Source of the DNA: Chlorocebus sabaeus
Taxonomy: Eukaryota > Chordata > Mammalia > Primates > Cercopithecidae
Assembly: GCF_047675955.1 (NCBI RefSeq)
Contig: NC_132916.1
Span: forward strand, 66,767,481 to 66,831,480
DNA: 64,000 nucleotides
Reading direction: 5' to 3'
Position 1 is the first letter of the stretch. Every line of letters starts with the position of its first letter. Below, piece after piece: positions 62,398 through 64,000 of the stretch. The notes below the pieces were generated by a model. It made no database searches and was not told the DNA's origin. It worked only from the letters and a program-made list of their open reading frames with translations. Position numbers and translations under genes: made by a program.

Positions 62398-62624
62398 ACA
62401 ATGAGAACACCTGGACACAGGAAGGGGAACATCACACACCGGGGCCTGTAGGGGGGTGGGGGCAGTGGGAGGGATAGCGTTAGGAGATATACCTAATGTA
62501 AATGACGAGTTAATGGGTGCAGCACACCAACATGGCACATATATACATATGTAACAAACCTGCACGTTGTGCACATGTACCCTAGAACTTAAAGTATAAT
62601 AAAAATTAAATAAATAAATAAATG

Positions 62625-63070
62625 AAAGAAAACAGGCACCTTAGTCCTACAACCATATGATGACCTGAAGGAGCAGGAAGTGTTTCTCCTATTGAGCCTC
62701 CAGAAGGGCTACAGACTGCTGAAAGCTTTATTTTATTCTGATGAGATGAAGCAGACCTACTGAACTATAAGATAATAACTTTGTGTTGTTTAAAAAACAA
62801 ACAACACAAAGTAAGTTCAAGGAATACTAATCATGCTCCTTAGATTAGATCTGGGCCTGGGGGGAAAATAACTACAAAGGACATGATTGGGACAATTGAC
62901 AAAATTTCTTTGGACTGTGGATCAGACAGTAGTGTTGTTGAAATATTAAATTTTCTGATTTTTGAGATTGTCCTAGATTTTGGAAAGTGAAATGAAAGGG
63001 AAAGGGGACACAGTGTCTTCTATTTACTCTTAAATGGTACAGAAAAAAAATAGATACATACAGACACACA

Positions 63071-63101
<31 letters not shown>

Positions 63102-63570
63102 TGAGACGGAGTCTCGCTATGTCACCCAGGCTAGAGTGCAGTGGCGTGATCTCAGCTCACTGAATGTTCTGCCTCCCGGGTTCATGCCATTCTCCTGCGT
63201 TAGCCTCCTGAGTAGCTGGGACTACAGGCGCCCCCCACCACACCCAGCTAATTTTTTGTATTTTTAGTAGGGATGGGGTTTCACTCTGTTAGCCAGGATG
63301 GTCTCAATCTCCTGACCTCATGATCCACCCGCCTCGGCCTCCCAAAGTGCTGGGATTACAGGCGTAAGCCACCGCACCTGGCCCGACACACACACTTTTT
63401 ATATTTATATATATATTTTTTTATACATTTATATATAGAAATAAATGAATAAAACAAAAATTAAATAGTTGGAGAATCTGAGTAGAAGACATGTGGTGGG
63501 AGTATGTTGTCCTATTTTTAAAACTTCCTGTAAGTTTGATGAAAACTATATATAATTTTTTTTTTTCAAA
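62625..63570 (+). mobile_element. L1ME 3' region, right part, split by AluY
   Basis: Continues the element seen at 55690-56505: 'gatctgggcctgg...acatgattgggacaattgacaaaatttc', 'ctcttaaatggtacagaaaaaaa', and after the Alu 'gttggagaatctgagtagaag' and 'acttcctgtaagtttgatgaaaa', the L1ME 3' end order. Confidence 0.65.
63074..63384 (-). mobile_element. AluY-like, minus strand
   Basis: A 29-base pure T tail, AluY-type 'gcctcccgggttcatgccattctcctg'. Target duplication GACACACA at 63063-63070 and 63385-63392 (extended imperfectly). Low divergence and a long tail suggest a fairly young insertion. Confidence 0.95.
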
Positions 63571-64000
63571 AAATAATTAACATTGGTTTCTTGTCTTACC
63601 CCAGTAGATTAAGTATTAAACAGTTACCTACCACACCTTGTTTGGAAATCTTTTGTTTACTTGGAACGTATATTCCAATGTTATGATATTTTAAAAATAG
63701 AGGAGTTATATTTAAGTATTTGTATATTAAGTTATAGTTTTGATTTTGGGAGTATAGTTTTGCTCTCCATTTTAAAAACTTGTTTGATGAAATTATAGTT
63801 GCTTTGAAAAATATAAAGGGATTAAAATGTTGAATAAATATCAGGAAATACATGTAATCTGTGACTATGAATATTTCAGTATCTGAATCATTTTGGTAAT
63901 ACATTTGTTTAATATGTGTTTTTCAAGCATTTCTCATTATACCACTTCTCAGTGTTCTCGGAGTTATGTGGAAGTCTTGTTTATATAATAACTTGGGAGG

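Larger units (their letters stand above)
56506..62624 (+). mobile_element. L1PA LINE-1, near full-length, inactive
   Basis: Starts with 'gaggtggttccaagataaccgaatagg' (the 5' YY1 box is mutated: AAGATAACCG instead of AAGATGGCCG) and ends after the 3'UTR 'cctagaacttaaagtataataaaaa' with an AAAT-type tail. It contains a roughly 1 kb 5'UTR, ORF1 relic 57525-58529, a spacer, ORF2 relic 58593-62397 and a G-rich 3'UTR stretch at 62448-62470. Length is about 6.1 kb. Older than L1PA2-4 by its 5' start; about L1PA6-8 by eye. Both ORFs are broken, so it cannot move on its own. It lies in sense orientation inside VTA1 intron 4. Confidence 0.93.
47102..64000 (+). other. VTA1: VTA1 intron 4 (continues past the window)
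   Basis: Starts with GTGAGT. No VTA1 exon 5 was found, so at least 16.9 kb of intron lies here. Repeats are listed separately. Parts 49004-51200 (apart from a weak L2-like hint near 49360-49560), 51530-52270 and 63570-64000 are unassigned. Confidence 0.85.

Noticed and set aside
1..64000. CRISPR arrays, tRNA, rRNA, prophage, toxin or bacterial operon features
   Set aside because: None seen. The spaced repeats are eukaryotic retroposons and microsatellites, and the genes are spliced vertebrate genes.

Overview
The window is nuclear DNA from a primate, most likely a catarrhine (ape or Old World monkey). Fourteen Alu elements (J, S and Y types), a nearly full-length L1PA-class LINE-1, MaLR LTRs, Tigger1, L2 and MIR are all visible. 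Two vertebrate genes place it in the region orthologous to human chromosome 6q24.1: the connexin gene GJE1 (connexin 23) and the first four coding exons of VTA1 (LIP5). Both genes read on the + strand. There are no bacterial-style operons, CRISPR arrays, tRNA or rRNA genes.

Layout. (1) 1-15.6 kb is AT-rich, Alu-free intergenic DNA. It holds MIR and L2 relics, a three-layer nest (ERV1-type solo LTR inside Tigger1 inside an ancient L1M/HAL1-like element) at about 4.4-7.9 kb, and an antisense L1M 3' half with a CT/GT microsatellite at 9.3-11.6 kb that abuts a MaLR LTR. (2) 15.65-17.42 kb is the complete three-exon GJE1 structure, but exon 2 carries two in-frame nonsense codons, so the gene is called inactive here. 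(3) 17.4-25.5 kb is intergenic, dominated by an old + strand L1M split by three Alus. (4) 25.48-26.04 kb is the VTA1 CpG-rich promoter and exon 1. (5) 25.86-42.92 kb is VTA1 intron 1, 17 kb of L2, L1M and Alu relics. (6) Exons 2, 3 and 4 lie at 42.9, 46.2 and 47.0 kb. (7) From 47.1 kb to the window end is VTA1 intron 4, with Alus, a MaLR provirus remnant, an L1M fragment, and an L1ME 3' region split by a 6.1 kb L1PA element and by an AluY. VTA1 exon 5 and later exons lie outside the window.

The two genes are 8.3 kb apart and unrelated in function. VTA1 is a housekeeping cofactor of the VPS4 ATPase in ESCRT-III disassembly. GJE1 is a lens-associated connexin-like gene in mouse. I found no unknown molecular system. 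The best observations are the nonsense-bearing GJE1, its GC-AG intron, the precisely bounded LTR-in-Tigger nest, and an Ala at VTA1 residue 32 where I recall Pro in human. Repeat family names come from pattern memory without a database search, so subfamily names are provisional.
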